A stretch of DNA of 7,335 nucleotides. Source: Kiritimatiellia bacterium (lineage in GTDB: Bacteria; Verrucomicrobiota; Kiritimatiellia; RFP12; UBA1067). The stretch is taken from positions 1 to 7,335 of the forward strand of contig JAFPNP010000178.1 of assembly GCA_017411125.1 (NCBI GenBank). Direction: 5' to 3'. Below are positions 7,010-7,335 of this stretch, one piece after another. Positions within the stretch are counted from its first letter, which is position 1. Each line of letters starts with the position of its first letter. The translations under genes and the position numbers were made by a program. The notes beneath the pieces were generated by a model. It was not told where the DNA came from. It was given only the letters and a program-made list of their open reading frames with translations, and did no database searches.

Positions 7010-7074
7010 ATTATATACCCTAAGGCATATGCCGCTGCCCCCTGCTAGATTGACGCAGCCCTCCTTGCCAAATC

Positions 7075-7162
7075 AAACTCCGATTCATCCGATTCGTCCG
7101 CTGACGCGGGCGTTCTTTAAGTTTTGCGAGCGTTAGCGAGCATATCGGAATAATCGGAGTTT
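7075..7162. repeat. Long imperfect inverted repeat with structured centre
   Basis: The left arm begins AAACTCCGATT (7075-7085) and the right arm ends AATCGGAGTTT (7152-7162), an exact 11-bp complement. Pairing continues inward through TCCGAT / ATCGGA after a 2-bp mismatch, giving arms of about 19 bp around a loop of about 50 bp. The loop holds a small hairpin, CCGC-TGAC-GCGG (7089-7100 region), and the direct repeat GCGAGC (7126-7141 region). It resembles a miniature mobile element or REP-type repeat, or a structured RNA. No flanking target duplication is obvious. Confidence 0.5.
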
Positions 7163-7180
7163 CATGTTCGTGTTTCCTTC

Positions 7181-7206
7181 GTTGTTTTCGTCAAGTTGGA
7201 AACAAC
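7181..7206. repeat. Inverted repeat GTTGTTT / AAACAAC
   Basis: Seven-base arms at 7181-7187 and 7200-7206 enclose a 12-nt loop. The stem is AT-rich and has no adjacent T-run, so a terminator role is unlikely. It may be a protein-binding site or a by-product of the surrounding repeat-rich sequence. Confidence 0.3.
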
Positions 7207-7238
7207 ATAAACAACTTTCAATTGCAACTTCCGTTTAC

Positions 7239-7260
7239 GCGCGGGCTAACTCGCCCGCGC
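7239..7260. repeat. GC hairpin GCGCGGGC-TAACTC-GCCCGCGC
   Basis: Perfect 8-bp arms enclose a 6-nt loop, giving a very stable stem. No T-run follows on either strand. Together with the similar hairpin 28 bp further right it looks like a REP-type palindromic unit. Confidence 0.5.
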
Positions 7261-7287
7261 CCGACGGCAAAACCGGTTGCAAAACAA

Positions 7288-7307
7288 GGCCGACACGGAG
7301 GTCGGCC
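7288..7307. repeat. GC hairpin GGCCGAC-ACGGAG-GTCGGCC
   Basis: Perfect 7-bp arms enclose a 6-nt loop. Loop size and GC-rich arms match the hairpin at 7239-7260. Two GCAAAAC copies (7267-7273 and 7279-7285) and AACCGGTT (7271-7278) lie between the two hairpins. Probably a dispersed REP-like element; a bidirectional terminator is possible but there is no clear T-tract. Confidence 0.5.
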
Positions 7308-7335
7308 CTCCCATGATTGCGCAAACATAGCGTGA

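Larger units (their letters stand above)
6794..7335. other. Repeat-rich intergenic region without a convincing gene
   Basis: No frame here has protein-like composition with a credible start on either strand. From left to right it contains the promoter block of the metallo-beta-lactamase-fold gene, a 12-bp palindrome, three 22-bp-period repeats, the palindrome GGCATATGCC (7024-7033), a long imperfect inverted repeat, three smaller inverted repeats and a TTGCGCAA octamer near the right edge (7317-7324). Base composition is clearly more AT-rich than the flanking genes. Confidence 0.7.

Noticed and set aside
7126..7252. Possible integron attC sites (GTTAGCG, GGCTAAC)
   Set aside because: The bases do not match the GTTRRRY and RYYYAAC core consensus, and no cassette-like gene or integrase is present.

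Overview
The window looks like a high-GC bacterial chromosome segment. The closest guess is the Planctomycetota / Verrucomicrobiota / Lentisphaerota / Kiritimatiellota group. That rests on the gene content: a hydrazine-synthase-alpha-like exported c-type cytochrome with a LamG head, an exported GH127 glycosidase, and a Tat-exported metallo-beta-lactamase-fold enzyme. It is an inference from family distribution and was not tested by any search. All three convincing genes are on the minus strand, so transcription runs right to left. The long open frames on the plus strand are antisense shadows of these GC-rich genes.

Layout from right to left. Positions 6794-7335 hold no convincing gene but are dense in repeats: hairpins, a long imperfect inverted repeat, three copies of a 17-bp sequence at an exact 22-bp period, and a 12-bp palindrome. 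Next is a promoter-like block (6815-6845), then a possible 19-codon leader ORF whose stop overlaps the start of the metallo-beta-lactamase-fold gene (5775-6737). Positions 5530-5774 are intergenic and hold GC-rich hairpins and a 13-bp direct repeat. A second promoter-like block (5499-5529) matches the first at 27 of 32 aligned positions without gaps. It precedes a two-gene operon: a GH127 beta-L-arabinofuranosidase-like enzyme with a C-terminal lectin-like domain (3118-5466), and 7 nt later the di-heme HZSA-like protein (3110 to beyond the left edge).

How the parts may work together (inference). All three proteins carry export signals. The glycosidase and the cytochrome-like protein are almost certainly co-transcribed, and each carries a concanavalin/LamG-like beta-sandwich, which suggests a joint role on a polysaccharide outside the cytoplasm. 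The metallo-beta-lactamase-fold gene has its own transcript, but the near-identical promoter block, with the perfect palindrome CTTGCGCAAG at the -35 position, suggests common control. The most interesting points are this repeated promoter/operator, the pairing of a glycosidase with a di-heme HZSA-like protein, and the 22-bp repeat array.
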